This document shows, piece by piece, positions 1 through 8,994 of a stretch of DNA of 64,000 nucleotides (its first letter is position 1; each line of letters begins with the position of its first letter). The stretch lies in assembly GCA_038251325.1 (NCBI GenBank), contig JBBSBL010000007.1, positions 1 through 64,000 of the forward strand, in the 5' to 3' direction. Position numbers and translations under genes: made by a program. The stretch is from JBBSBL01 sp038251325 (GTDB taxonomy: Bacteria; Actinomycetota; Thermoleophilia; Solirubrobacterales; Solirubrobacteraceae). The notes beneath the pieces are model-generated. The model had not been told where the DNA came from, made no database searches, and saw only the letters and a program-made list of their open reading frames with translations.

Positions 1-1218
1 CTCTCCGGCGCGCCGCAGGGAGGCCTCAAGCGCGTCCACCGCATCCAGATCCTCCGCGACACCCGGCGCACGCAGCCAGGCGAGGAGGTCCTCGGCCCGA
101 GCGCCGGCGCGCGTGCCGAGCGCGCAGCGCGCGAGGCCGAGCAGGCCGGCGCCGAGCGCCGTGTGCCCGAGCGGGGCCGCCCGCCGCTGGACGAACGGGA
201 TCCCGTAGGCGCCGAAGACGTCCCCCAGGAGCGAGGCGTACGCGGCCGGCGTGCGGAACACCACCGCGATCTCCTCCGGCGGAGCCCCCTCGCCCAGGAG
301 CTCCAGGATCTGGGCGCCGAGCTGCTCGGCCTCGGCCCGCTCCCCGCCCGACTCGAGCAGCCGCACGGCGTCGCCCGCCGCGATCCGATCGGTCCGCGGC
401 TCGAAGAGCGAGCGCTCGAGGTGGTGCAGCGCCGGCGCCTGGTGCTCCTCCTCCGCCGGCAGCTCGACGACGCGGTCGGCAGCCGCGCGGAGGTCCTCGG
501 CGAGCCCGGCCCGGTCGGCGAAGGCGGCGCGGCCGGGCTCGTAGGGCAGCGAGACCCAGACCTCCGCCGCGGCGCGGCCGGCGAGCGTCTCGACCGCGTC
601 GCGCTGGGGTGCGGTCAGGTCGTCGAAGCCGTAGAAGAGGACGGGAGCGCCACCCCAGCGGGCCGGGTCGACGCGCAGCGCGTCGAGCGCCCGCCACGCG
701 CGCCCGTCCGTGTCCACCCGCCCGAGGCGCTCGAGCCGGGCGACGTAGGCCGCGTGGGTCGCTGCGACCTCGCGGGCGTGCGCGGCGCGCCGGCCGCGGC
801 GGCCGGCCCAGGCGTCGACGGCCTGGCGCAGGCGCTGCGGCGTGACCCGCTCGCGGCCGAGCTCCGCCTCCAGGCGCACGGCCGCGGCGAGGAAGCCCGG
901 CGCGCGGGCGCTCGGAGCGAGCACGCGCAGGCCGGCGTCGCGGATGGCCGCCGCGACGACGCGCTCGCGCTGCACGGGGCCGATCGCGCGCTCGGGCGTC
1001 CCGACGCGGCGTGCCAGCTCCCCCACGAAGGTCTCGAAGCTCCCCACCCGGCCCCCGAGGAGCGCCCCGCCCGCCGCGAGCTCGCGCTCGTAGTGGAGCG
1101 CGTCGGCGGCGGTGGGCACCACGAGCACCGGGTCCTTCGGCGCCAGCGACCGGAAGGCGCCCAGGACCACTCCGGCCTTGGCGGCGTTGGCGGGACCGAT
1201 GACGAGCGTGAGCGGCAC
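1..1218 (-). CDS. AddB/RecB-like helicase-nuclease, N-terminal part (runs off left edge)
   Basis: The first 406 codons of a large protein are present; the frame is still open at base 1. The GTG at 1216-1218 is the most upstream start, and the protein begins VPLTLVIGPANAAKAG, which looks like a degenerate Walker A loop. LVVPTAADALHYERELA and GSFETFVGELARR follow in the order seen in UvrD-superfamily AddB-type proteins. Known family members pair a helicase-like fold with a C-terminal PD-(D/E)XK nuclease and process double-strand breaks; the nuclease part would lie outside the window. The loop lacks the usual GKT/GKS, so this subunit may bind ATP poorly. It is followed upstream by topB on the same strand, 36 bases away. 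The family is moderately sure, the exact subunit is not. Confidence 0.55.
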   Translation of the reverse strand, partial: MPLTLVIGPANAAKAGVVLGAFRSLAPKDPVLVVPTAADALHYERELAAGGALLGGRVGSFETFVGELARRVGTPERAIGPVQRERVVAAAIRDAGLRVLAPSARAPGFLAAAVRLEAELGRERVTPQRLRQAVDAWAGRRGRRAAHAREVAATHAAYVARLERLGRVDTDGRAWRALDALRVDPARWGGAPVLFYGFDDLTAPQRDAVETLAGRAAAEVWVSLPYEPGRAAFADRAGLAEDLRAAADRVVELPAEEEHQAPALHHLERSLFEPRTDRIAAGDAVRLLESGGERAEAEQLGAQILELLGEGAPPEEIAVVFRTPAAYASLLGDVFGAYGIPFVQRRAAPLGHTALGAGLLGLARCALGTRAGARAEDLLAWLRAPGVAEDLDAVDALEASLRRAGE

Positions 1219-1254
1219 GACCGCCTATGGTCGCGCGCCGCCCCGACGGGCTGA

Positions 1255-3489
1255 CTAAGCGGCCGCGGTCTCCGGCGGGGCGGCGTCGCCCGTGCCGCCC
1301 TCGGCGGTGCCGTCGGCCTCCGCCTCGGGCGGCTTGGCGCCCTCCTTGGCCCACGGCTCGTCGAACTCGACCCGCCACTTGCCTTCCTCGTTCTGCACCA
1401 GCGCGAGCCGCGCGCGGAACGAGCGGCCGCTGCGGCCCTTGAAGCCGGTGACCGGCTTCTCGGTCCGTCCGGTCCGGATCAGCTCGCGCGCCGCCGCCGC
1501 CGGCATCTGCTTGCCGGCCTTGGCCTTCCAGATCACGAAGCCGCAGCCCGGATCGTCGCGCGACCAGCACGAGTAGCCCTTGCGGTTCTCGATGATGGCG
1601 TGGCCGCAGACCGGGCAGGGCCCGAGGTTCGCGCGCGGGATGCGGACGTCCTTCAACGTGGTGTCCAGCGTGCCGACCGTCTGCTCCGCGAACTTCGCGA
1701 TGTCGCCCATGAAGCGCTCGCGGGAGTCCTCGCCCTGCTCGATCTTGCCGAGCCGGTGCTCCCAGTCGCCCGTCAGGCTCGGGGAGGTGAGCGGATGCTC
1801 ACCGAGCAGCCGCACGACGTTCAGGCCCTTCTCCGTGGCCACCAGCGCGCGGCCGTCGCGCTCGACGTAGCCGACCGAGATGAGCCGCTCGATGATCGCG
1901 GCGCGGGTCGCCGGGGTGCCGATGCCCGAGTCCTTCATCGCCTCGCGCAGCTCCTCGTCGTCCACGAGCTTGCCGGCGGTCTCCATCGCGGCGAGCAGCG
2001 AGCCTTCGCTGTAGCGCCGCGGCGGCTGGGTCTCCTTGCGCTCGGAGCGGACCTCGCGCGTCTCGACCGTCTCGTCGCGCTCGAGCTTGGGCAGCTGCTG
2101 CTCGCGGCCCTCGTCGTCCTCGCCGGCCCACGGCTCGGCGTCGGCCGACTCGCCGTAGACCGCGCGCCAGCCGGGGACCAGCAGCACCTTGCCGCGCGTG
2201 CGGAACACGTGGCCGGCGACCGTCGTCTCCACGCGCGTGTTCTCGAAGACGGCGTCGGGATGGAAGACGGCGAGGAAGCGCCGGACGGCCATGTCGTAGA
2301 CGCGCTTGTCATCGTCGCGCATCTTCCCGACCGGGTGCTCGCTGCGGGTGGGGATGATCGCGTGGTGGTCGGCGACCTTGGCGTCGTTGACCACGCGGGC
2401 CAGCGGGAGCACGTCGAGGCCCGTGACGTAGCGCGCGCCGTCGCGGTACTCCGCCCGAGCGCCGAGCAGCTCGGCCGTCGGCTTGATCTCCCCGATCATG
2501 TCCTTGGTGAGGAAGCGCGAGCTCGTGCGCGGGTAGGTGAGCGCCTTGTGCTCCTCGTACAGCCGCTGGGCCGCCGCGAGGGTGCGCCGGGCGGAGAAGC
2601 CGAAACGGCTGTTCGCCTCGCGCTGGAGCGTGGTGAGGTCGTAGAGCAGCGGCGCCCGCTCCTTGCGCTCGGTCGTCTCGAGCTTGGTGATCGTGCCCGG
2701 CTGCCCGGTGGCGGCGGCGACGATCGCCTCCGCCTCCTCCCCGCTCGCCACTCGCGGCTTGGCCCCGGCGTGGTAGCGGCCCTCGTAGACCCGCTCCTCC
2801 GGCGCGGCGAACGTCGCGTCCACGACCCAGTAGGGCTCGGGCACGAAGGCCCGGATCTCCTGCTCGCGACGGGCGATGATCGCCAGCGTCGGCGTCTGGA
2901 CGCGCCCCAGGGACACGGCGCCGTCGAAGGAGGAGCGCAGCCGGATCGTGGCGGCGCGGGTCGCGTTCATGCCCACGATCCAGTCCGCCTCGCTGCGGGA
3001 GCGGGCGGCCGCCTCGAGGCTGGCGAGCTCGGCGGCGGGGCGCAGGCGGCCGAAGGCGTCGCGGATCGCGCCGGCCGTCATCGAGGAGAGCCAGAGCCGC
3101 TGCACCGGCTTCTCGGATCCGGCGAGCTCGTAGAGGTAGGCGAAGATCAGCTCGCCCTCCCGCCCCGCGTCGCAGGCGTTCACGACGCCGTCGACGTCCG
3201 TGCGCCGCAGCTCGCGGCGCACCACGCTCATCTGCTTCTTGGAGCGCTCGTCGCGGACGACGAGCTTGAAGTGCTCGGGGACGATCGGCAGGTCCGCCAT
3301 GCGCCACTTCTTGAACTTCGGGTCGTACTCGTCGGGCTCGGCGAGCTGCGCAAGATGGCCGACGGCCCACGTGATGACGTGCTCCGGTCCCTCGAGGAAG
3401 CCCTCGTGCTTGGCGAACGGGCCGGGCAGGACGCGGGTCAGGTCGCGCCCGACGGACGGCTTCTCGGCGATGACGAGGGTCTTGGCCAT
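1255..3489 (-). CDS. topB: DNA topoisomerase III-like type IA topoisomerase
   Basis: A 744-residue type IA topoisomerase that relaxes or decatenates DNA through a transient 5'-phosphotyrosine. The start MAKTLVIAEKPSVG gives the Toprim domain with Glu9, and the acidic motif reads DAGREGE. The catalytic tyrosine is Tyr319 in LTYPRTSSR. Near the C-terminus there is one four-cysteine zinc ribbon (CPVCG, then CW and CG) followed by a repeat of the GFKGRSGRSFRARL type found in TopB C-termini. The ATG at 3487-3489 is chosen because it gives the conserved Toprim start directly. Length and domain order fit TopB better than housekeeping TopA, which usually has several zinc ribbons. The gene is complete. 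Confidence 0.9.
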   Translation of the reverse strand: MAKTLVIAEKPSVGRDLTRVLPGPFAKHEGFLEGPEHVITWAVGHLAQLAEPDEYDPKFKKWRMADLPIVPEHFKLVVRDERSKKQMSVVRRELRRTDVDGVVNACDAGREGELIFAYLYELAGSEKPVQRLWLSSMTAGAIRDAFGRLRPAAELASLEAAARSRSEADWIVGMNATRAATIRLRSSFDGAVSLGRVQTPTLAIIARREQEIRAFVPEPYWVVDATFAAPEERVYEGRYHAGAKPRVASGEEAEAIVAAATGQPGTITKLETTERKERAPLLYDLTTLQREANSRFGFSARRTLAAAQRLYEEHKALTYPRTSSRFLTKDMIGEIKPTAELLGARAEYRDGARYVTGLDVLPLARVVNDAKVADHHAIIPTRSEHPVGKMRDDDKRVYDMAVRRFLAVFHPDAVFENTRVETTVAGHVFRTRGKVLLVPGWRAVYGESADAEPWAGEDDEGREQQLPKLERDETVETREVRSERKETQPPRRYSEGSLLAAMETAGKLVDDEELREAMKDSGIGTPATRAAIIERLISVGYVERDGRALVATEKGLNVVRLLGEHPLTSPSLTGDWEHRLGKIEQGEDSRERFMGDIAKFAEQTVGTLDTTLKDVRIPRANLGPCPVCGHAIIENRKGYSCWSRDDPGCGFVIWKAKAGKQMPAAAARELIRTGRTEKPVTGFKGRSGRSFRARLALVQNEEGKWRVEFDEPWAKEGAKPPEAEADGTAEGGTGDAAPPETAAA

Positions 3490-3521
3490 GGCGGCGAGGG
3501 TAGCGCGGCCATCGGGCCCCG

Positions 3522-4685
3522 TCAGTTCGCGCACGGGCCGGTGTCCACGGCCCGGCCCGGCGGGGCGATCCCGCGCAGGGCCGAGCGCACGACGCGGTTG
3601 GGGACGCCAAAGCCGCCGGCCGGCCCGCCGCCCGTGGCGGCCGCGAAGACGGTGGTGAGGACCCGGCCGCCGCCGCCGACGACCGGGCCGCCCGAGTTGC
3701 CCGACCGCACCCGGCCGCGGACCGTGGTCATCGGCCGCAGGATGGGACCGCGGCCGTAGGCGTCGTCTCCGAGGACCTCGCGCGTCGGGCCGATGCGCGC
3801 GGCCTCGGCGTCGAACGGCCCGTTCAGCGGGTAGCCGAGGATCGCGCCGGCGGTGCCCTCGCGGGGGTCCGCGGCGAGGGCGAGCGCGCGGCGGCCGAGG
3901 CCCGGGGCGCGGAGCACCGCGACGTCGTTGCGCGGATCGAAGGCCACCGCCTGCGCGTCCAGGCGCGATCCCGCACCGGCCGGCTCGACCACGACGGAGT
4001 CGGCGGTGCCGGCGACGACGTGGGCGTTGGTCACCACGAGATCGGGACCGGCGACCCAGCCCGACCCCTCGATGCCCAGTCCGCAGGCCTCGCCGAGCAC
4101 CCGGACCACTCCCTCGCGGGCGGCGCGGACGCCGGGATCGCCGAGCACACCGCGCTCCGGGCGCTCGACGAGGCCCGGCGGCGGACCGTTGACGGCCGGC
4201 AGCGGATCGAACCGCGCAAGCGCGTTCAGGATCGGGCCCGACGGCGGGAGCGCCGCGTTGAGACGCCGCAGGATCGCCGAGCGCTGGATGTCGGCCCGCA
4301 GCCCCCGGGCCACCGGCGAGGTGAGCGCCACGGCGCCGACGATCCACGCCACCCCCAGCGCGACGCACGACAGCAGCGCCGCCCCGAGCACGCCGTCGAC
4401 AACCCCGAGCGCGGGCAGTCGCAGGGCGCCGCGCAGCCGCGAGCCGAGGGCCTCGAGGACCGCGGCGAGCATCCCGCCCACGACTAGGGCGCCGGCGAGG
4501 CCGAAGAGCGGCGCCCACGGCGAGCGCGAGCCGGCGTCGAGCAGCGCCGGGGCGAGCCGCGCGCCGAGCAGGGCGCCGAGCGCGAAGCCCACGAGCGACA
4601 GGGCCCCGACGACGAACCCCTGGCGGTACCCGTAGACGGCCGCGAGGGCCACGACGCCGACGATGATCCAGTCGATCGCGGTCAC
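3522..4685 (-). CDS. marP: MarP-like membrane-anchored serine protease (CvpA + trypsin-like)
   Basis: A 387-residue protein with an N-terminal CvpA-like domain of four hydrophobic segments (about residues 5-135) and a C-terminal trypsin/HtrA-like protease domain. The catalytic triad is visible: His222 in TNAHVV, Asp254 in NDVAVLR and Ser331 in RSGNSGGPV. In mycobacteria MarP is a periplasmic protease for acid and oxidative stress that activates a peptidoglycan hydrolase; the architecture here is the same, but the substrate is unknown. The GTG at 4683-4685 starts the protein just before the first membrane segment. It is divergent from the penicillin-binding protein gene, with about 80 bases between them, which fits a shared envelope role. 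Confidence 0.85.
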   Translation of the reverse strand: MTAIDWIIVGVVALAAVYGYRQGFVVGALSLVGFALGALLGARLAPALLDAGSRSPWAPLFGLAGALVVGGMLAAVLEALGSRLRGALRLPALGVVDGVLGAALLSCVALGVAWIVGAVALTSPVARGLRADIQRSAILRRLNAALPPSGPILNALARFDPLPAVNGPPPGLVERPERGVLGDPGVRAAREGVVRVLGEACGLGIEGSGWVAGPDLVVTNAHVVAGTADSVVVEPAGAGSRLDAQAVAFDPRNDVAVLRAPGLGRRALALAADPREGTAGAILGYPLNGPFDAEAARIGPTREVLGDDAYGRGPILRPMTTVRGRVRSGNSGGPVVGGGGRVLTTVFAAATGGGPAGGFGVPNRVVRSALRGIAPPGRAVDTGPCAN

Positions 4686-4766
4686 GAGGGCGGTCGAGCG
4701 TAGCGCCCGCACCACCCCACATCGACGCCTGAGCCGACCCCCCGGTCGAATACGCTGCCGCCCGCT

Positions 4767-6476
4767 GTGGCCGGAGGAGGTCGACCATCGGGCGCGGCCC
4801 CACCGCGCCTCTCGTCCGCGGCGGCGAACCCCCGCCGGGTCCTGACGCGCCTGCTTCCGATCGCGCTCGTCGCCATCGCGGCGTTCGCCTACGGCGTCAC
4901 CTGCGGCACGGCGCCCGGACGGGCGGAGCGACGGACCGCGGAGCGCTACGTGCGGGCCTGGGCCCGCACGGACTACCCGGCGATGTACGCGCTGCTCTCC
5001 GACGGCGCCCGGCGGCGGGTCGGCCCCCGCGCCTTCGCCGCCGCCTACGCGGCCGCGGCCGCGACGGCGACGACGACGACCCTCAAGCCGGGCGAGGCCC
5101 GGGACTCGGAGGACGGCGCGGTGCCCGTGCCCGTGACCGTCTCCACGCGGGTGTTCGGGACCGTCCGCGCGGTGGCGCGGATCCCGCTGGACGGCTCGGG
5201 CGAGGACGCGCACGTGGCCTGGCGGCCGGAGATCGTCTTCCCCGGCCTGCGGGCCGGCGAGCCGCTCTCCCGCCGGACGGCGCTCGGCGCCCGCGGCGAC
5301 CTGGAGGCCCGCGACGGGACCGTGCTCGCCGGCGGGCCGGACCGCACCTCCACCGCCCCCGCGGTCGCGGCCGAGATCGCGGGCAGGCTCGGGCCCGTCC
5401 CCGCCGAGCTCCGCGCCTTCTACCGGGCGCGCGGGTACCCGGAGGGCGCGGCGGTCGGCATCTCCGGGCTCGAGCGGGTCTTCCAGGCGCCGCTGGCGGG
5501 CACGCCCGGCGGCGCGCTGCTCGCCGGGTCGCGCCCCCTGGCCCGCTCGGTGCCGCGGAAGGGAAGCGCCGTGCGCACCTCGATCTCACCCGCCGTGGAG
5601 CGCGCGGCGATCGCCGCGCTCGGCGGCCGCTACGGCGGCGCGGCGGCCATCGTCCCGGGCACCGGCGAGGTCCTCGCCCTGGCCGGCGTGGCGTTCAGCG
5701 CGCTCCAGCCCCCCGGCTCGACGTTCAAGGTCGTCACCGCGTCCGCCGCGCTCGCCGCGCGGATCGTGACCCCGCAGACCAGCTTCCCCGTGCAGACCGG
5801 CGCCGTGCTCTCGGGGGTCACGCTCTCCAACGCGAGCGGCGAGTCCTGCGGCGGCTCGTTCGCGACGAGCTTCGCGGAGTCCTGCAACTCGGTGTTCGCG
5901 CCGCTCGGGGCCAAGCTCGGGGCCAAGCGGCTCGTGGCCGCCGCCGAGCGCTTCGGGTTCAACGAGCCGATCGCGATCCCCGGCGCGGAGACGCCCACGA
6001 TCCCCGCGGCCACGGCGGTCGGGGACGACCTCGCGGTCGGCTCGACCGCGATCGGCCAGGGCGAGGTCCAGGCCACCGCGCTCTCGATGACCTCGGTGGC
6101 GGCGACGATCGCGAACGACGGCGTGCGGGTCCGCCCGGTGCTCCGGGCCGGTCGGCACGGCCGAGCGTCCCGCGCGGTGCCCCCGCGGGTCGCGGCCACG
6201 ATGACCACGCTCATGCGCGGCGTCGTGACCGGCGGCACCGGCACCGCCGCCCAGATCCCCGGCGTCGCCGTGGCCGGCAAGACCGGGACCGCGGAGCTGC
6301 GGGACACCACGCAGCCGGGCGCGGGCGGGCCTCAGGACACCGATGCGTGGTTCGTGGCCTTCGCGCCGGCGCAGCGCGCGAAGCTCGCCGTCGGGGTGCT
6401 GCTGGTCAGTGCCGGCGCCGGGGGCGACGCCGCCGCGCCGGTCGCGCGCGAGATCCTCGTCGCGGGCCTGCGGTAG
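4767..6476 (+). CDS. Class B penicillin-binding protein (MecA-N type transpeptidase)
   Basis: A 569-residue peptidoglycan D,D-transpeptidase. After a short cytoplasmic tail there is one membrane anchor (about residues 27-46), then an NTF2-like MecA_N domain (about 50-160), a linker/dimerisation region containing RGDLEARDG, and the transpeptidase domain. The active-site motifs are complete: SxxK is Ser318-Thr-Phe-Lys321 in PPGSTFKVV, SxN is Ser372-Cys-Asn374, and KTG starts at Lys505 in AGKTGTAE. The GTG at 4767 is used; the next in-frame starts would cut into the anchor. It would cross-link the cell wall outside the membrane. It is monocistronic and convergent with the small membrane protein at 6483-6752. 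Confidence 0.9.
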   Translation: MAGGGRPSGAAPPRLSSAAANPRRVLTRLLPIALVAIAAFAYGVTCGTAPGRAERRTAERYVRAWARTDYPAMYALLSDGARRRVGPRAFAAAYAAAAATATTTTLKPGEARDSEDGAVPVPVTVSTRVFGTVRAVARIPLDGSGEDAHVAWRPEIVFPGLRAGEPLSRRTALGARGDLEARDGTVLAGGPDRTSTAPAVAAEIAGRLGPVPAELRAFYRARGYPEGAAVGISGLERVFQAPLAGTPGGALLAGSRPLARSVPRKGSAVRTSISPAVERAAIAALGGRYGGAAAIVPGTGEVLALAGVAFSALQPPGSTFKVVTASAALAARIVTPQTSFPVQTGAVLSGVTLSNASGESCGGSFATSFAESCNSVFAPLGAKLGAKRLVAAAERFGFNEPIAIPGAETPTIPAATAVGDDLAVGSTAIGQGEVQATALSMTSVAATIANDGVRVRPVLRAGRHGRASRAVPPRVAATMTTLMRGVVTGGTGTAAQIPGVAVAGKTGTAELRDTTQPGAGGPQDTDAWFVAFAPAQRAKLAVGVLLVSAGAGGDAAAPVAREILVAGLR

Positions 6477-6482
6477 CTCCGC

Positions 6483-6752
6483 TCAGGGTTCCTCGCCCGG
6501 CTCGCGCTCGGGCCAGCGGCCGCCCCGGCGCTCGATCGCCACGCCGGCGGCGATGCCCGCGATCAGCCCGATCAGGATCCCCAGGACGACGATCCCGGCG
6601 TTCACGCCTCCGGCGCGGGTGAGGCCGACGAGGACGATCGGGATCGACACGGCCGTGAACACCCCGAGCCCGGCGGGCCAGGGCTCGAAGGTCGGATCCG
6701 GGCGCCCGGACGGCTCGTCGCCGACCCAGGGACGATCCGGATCGACGGTCAC
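6483..6752 (-). CDS. Small two-helix membrane protein
   Basis: An 89-residue hypothetical protein. An acidic, proline-rich N-terminus (about residues 1-27) is followed by two hydrophobic helices (about 29-45 and 51-71) and a charged tail ending REPGEEP. The GTG at 6750-6752 is the only plausible start. It lies six bases downstream of the stop of the lipoprotein gene on the same strand, so the two are probably cotranscribed. I do not recognise the family, and no catalytic motif is visible. Confidence 0.65.
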   Translation of the reverse strand: MTVDPDRPWVGDEPSGRPDPTFEPWPAGLGVFTAVSIPIVLVGLTRAGGVNAGIVVLGILIGLIAGIAAGVAIERRGGRWPEREPGEEP

Positions 6753-6758
6753 GGCGCC

Positions 6759-7361
6759 CTACAGATCCAGCACGATGCTGGCGGGACGGGCACCCGGCGG
6801 CCCCGCGATCTTCAGGATCAGCGGGCGATTCTGGTACACGTCGGTGCTCACGCGGAAGATGAGCACGCCGCCGGCCACCGGCCCGGCGCGGCTCGCCGGG
6901 GTGTCCGGCGCGGGCGAGACGCCGACTCCGCTGTAGGTCTGGCCGGAGTCGCCCGGGCCGGTCAGGATCCCCGCGCGGTAGCCGAGCGAGTTCTCCGGGG
7001 GCAGCGTGATCGGGCGGTAGACGGTCCCGAGCGTGTCGACGATCCGGAAGTCGTCGGCCAGCGCGCGCGGCTTGCTCGTCTGGCTCTGCGCGCGGATCCA
7101 CACCGCGAACCACTCCTCGCGCGGGCGCAACACCCGTGCGGCCGCCGGCACACCGGCGAAGTACTCGCGGTCCTCGAGGCTCGCGGCGTTGAGCTGGCGC
7201 GAGACCTGCACCTGATAGGCGACGTCGCCGATGTGGACGTAGACGCCCTCGTTCGACGCGAAGCTGCGCGGCTCGCTGTCCCCGTTCCAGTTGCACGCGG
7301 CGAGCCCGAGCGAGCACAGGACGACCAGCGCGAAGGCGAGAGGGCGACGCAGGGCCGTCAC
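6759..7361 (-). CDS. Secreted lipoprotein, unknown function
   Basis: A 200-residue predicted lipoprotein. The N-terminus has two arginines, a hydrophobic stretch and the lipobox LGLAAC, so Cys about 22 would be lipidated after Lgt action. The mature part is a beta-rich domain with phrases such as EEWFAVWIRAQS and DDFRIVDTLGTVYRPITL, reminiscent of extracellular DUF4352-type immunoglobulin-like proteins, but this is only a resemblance. The GTG at 7359-7361 puts the signal peptide at the very start. It is followed by the small membrane protein gene and preceded by an SRPBCC gene on the same strand. Function unknown. Confidence 0.75.
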   Translation of the reverse strand: MTALRRPLAFALVVLCSLGLAACNWNGDSEPRSFASNEGVYVHIGDVAYQVQVSRQLNAASLEDREYFAGVPAAARVLRPREEWFAVWIRAQSQTSKPRALADDFRIVDTLGTVYRPITLPPENSLGYRAGILTGPGDSGQTYSGVGVSPAPDTPASRAGPVAGGVLIFRVSTDVYQNRPLILKIAGPPGARPASIVLDL

Positions 7362-7396
7362 GGCGCGGCAGTCTAGCCGAGGGCCGCCGGGCATCC

Positions 7397-7891
7397 TCAG
7401 CCCGCCGCGACCGTCGCCCGGGCGCCGCGGTCGCGGTCCTCCTCGAGGATCGCGCGCAGCCGGCGCAGGGCCTTGCGGTGCTGGCGGCGGGTCCATCCGC
7501 GCGCGCCGAGCGACTCCATGATCCGGTCGCTCGGCTTCGCGGGCTCGGTCTCGTAGGTCCACTCGACCTTCGTGGTCCCACCGGCTCCCGGGGTCAGCGC
7601 CCACGTGGACACCGACCGGATGCGGTTGCTCTTCCCGCCCCGGCCGCGGGCCACCAGGCGGTGCGGGCGTTCGAGGTCGGCGTAGGTCACATCGCCCCAG
7701 CCGAAGCGGTTGAGCGGCTGCGCGGAGCGGAACCGCGCCCCGGCCCCGCGGCCGACGGAGTCCTCGCGGGTCAGGTGCCACTCGCGCAGGAAGTGGTCGG
7801 TGAACTCGGGCAGGTTGGCGACGTCCACCAGGTAGTCGAAGATCTCCTCGCGCGGGCGGGCGATGGTGGTCGACACGGTGACGGGGTCCAC
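7397..7891 (-). CDS. SRPBCC (START-like) family protein
   Basis: A 164-residue protein starting VTVSTTIARPREEIFDYLVDVANLPEF, the classic beginning of the SRPBCC/polyketide cyclase-2 fold: a beta strand, then the I-x-x-P-x-E-x-x-F/W motif, then a helix. These are single-domain hydrophobic-ligand-binding proteins. The end is rich in Arg/Lys and helical (RRQHRKALRRLRAILEE). The GTG at 7889-7891 is the likely start. A second, unrelated SRPBCC protein occurs at 56997-57482. Ligand and role cannot be read from the sequence. Confidence 0.8.
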   Translation of the reverse strand: MDPVTVSTTIARPREEIFDYLVDVANLPEFTDHFLREWHLTREDSVGRGAGARFRSAQPLNRFGWGDVTYADLERPHRLVARGRGGKSNRIRSVSTWALTPGAGGTTKVEWTYETEPAKPSDRIMESLGARGWTRRQHRKALRRLRAILEEDRDRGARATVAAG

Positions 7892-7954
7892 AGCGCGCGG
7901 GATCTTAGTCCGGGCCCGGGCGTCCGGGCCTGGCCCCCCGGGGGTTGCTCCGGC

Positions 7955-8218
7955 TCAGGCGGCGCGGCGGACCGGGCGCGCCCGCACCGCGTGGCCGTGC
8001 TCGCTCCCGCGGACCGCCTCCGAGGCCAGCGGAGCCTCGCGAACCTGGGATCGGCAGAGCTCGCAGAGCGTCCGGCCGTCCGCATAGTGGTGGACGCGCT
8101 CCCCGACGAGCGGGGTGCGCCCGCAGGTCCGGCAGCCGCCACGCCCCGCGGTCAGCGCGCCGACGCTGCGCCGGAGGAGCTGGCGCTCGAGGTCCGGGGC
8201 GATCGGCAGCGAGGCCAT
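7955..8218 (-). CDS. Small zinc-binding protein (CxxC-x19-CxxC)
   Basis: An 87-residue protein with two CxxC knuckles, Cys29/Cys32 (CRTCGRTPL) and Cys52/Cys55 (LCELCRS), as in small treble-clef or HNH-like zinc modules. There are two histidines between the knuckles (RVHHYADGRTLCELC). The C-terminus is basic (RARPVRR). The ATG at 8216-8218 is chosen. It is divergent from the FHA protein gene; the 161 bases between them must hold the promoters of both. No family name is recognised. Confidence 0.65.
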   Translation of the reverse strand: MASLPIAPDLERQLLRRSVGALTAGRGGCRTCGRTPLVGERVHHYADGRTLCELCRSQVREAPLASEAVRGSEHGHAVRARPVRRAA

Positions 8219-8379
8219 GGGGAGGGATTCGACCCGAGGCTTTCCGCTCCTTCCGCACGGAGATGTGCCGCGACGTAACACCGGCGCTTGTGCTTCGTCG
8301 CCGCTGTGGTAGAAGAGACTCCCATCCCTGTTGGCGTGGCCTCCGTGAGCCGCGCGGAACCCCACGAGGGAGGTCTGGC

Positions 8380-8958
8380 TTGGATTCCTTCACGACCGGC
8401 ACGCGCGCGGGGGCCGGGACGTTCCGGTGCGCGGCGTGCGACTACGTCATCACCCTCTCGCCCGGCGACCTGCTGCCGCGATGCTCCGGGTGCGGCGCCG
8501 ACTCCTTCGTGCGCGCCTCCATCTTCTCCGGGCACACGACGGCGGTGGATCTGCCGGCGGTCATCGACTCCGACCCCACGGCCTGGATCGACGAGGTCCG
8601 GAGCGCGGTCGACGGGCCCGGCCAGTACCTCGCCTTCGCCGACGGCAACGAGATCCGGGTGTTCGCGCTGAGCCGCGAGTGGACGCGGATCGGCCGCAGC
8701 CTGGCCGCCGACATCCGCTTCGACGACCCGACGGTCTCGCGCCGCCACGCGCTCGTCGTGCGCCGTCCCGACGCCGTGCGGGTGCTCGACGATCGCTCGC
8801 TGAACGGGGTCTTCGTGAACGGCGAGCGGGTCGAGTGGGGCAGCCTGTCCGACGGCGACGAGGTGGTGGTCGGCCGCCACCGGATGCGGTTCATCGACGT
8901 GCCGCCGGTCTCCGGGATGCGGGACGCTCCCGACCCCGGCGCGGCGCTCGCCTCCTAG
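8380..8958 (+). CDS. Zinc-ribbon FHA-domain protein
   Basis: A 192-residue cytoplasmic protein. An N-terminal zinc ribbon has Cys17, Cys20, Cys35 and Cys38 (FRCAACDY and PRCSGCG). A C-terminal FHA domain (about residues 95-175) has the usual pattern: RIGRS, then VSRRHA, then LNGVFVNGERV. FHA domains bind phosphothreonine peptides. The start is a TTG at 8380-8382 with a GGGAGG ribosome site six bases upstream; no ATG or GTG lies nearby in frame. It is followed by parA after 36 bases, so the two are likely cotranscribed. The phosphorylated partner is not evident, and no Ser/Thr kinase gene is in the window. Confidence 0.8.
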   Translation: MDSFTTGTRAGAGTFRCAACDYVITLSPGDLLPRCSGCGADSFVRASIFSGHTTAVDLPAVIDSDPTAWIDEVRSAVDGPGQYLAFADGNEIRVFALSREWTRIGRSLAADIRFDDPTVSRRHALVVRRPDAVRVLDDRSLNGVFVNGERVEWGSLSDGDEVVVGRHRMRFIDVPPVSGMRDAPDPGAALAS

Positions 8959-8994
8959 CCGCGTCCGCGCGCGGCGCTCGCCTACACTGGCGCG

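Noticed and set aside
163..1254. Long open frame on the plus strand opposite the helicase-nuclease gene
   Set aside because: Arg/Ala/Pro-rich composition typical of an antisense frame in GC-rich DNA; the minus-strand product has clear protein motifs.
1600..3759. 719-codon open frame on the plus strand
   Set aside because: It is the antisense of topB; no recognisable domain and a biased composition.
8288..8315. Possible promoter TTGTGC-N16-TAGAAG before the FHA gene
   Set aside because: Both boxes are poor matches and the spacing is short; not strong enough to list as a feature.
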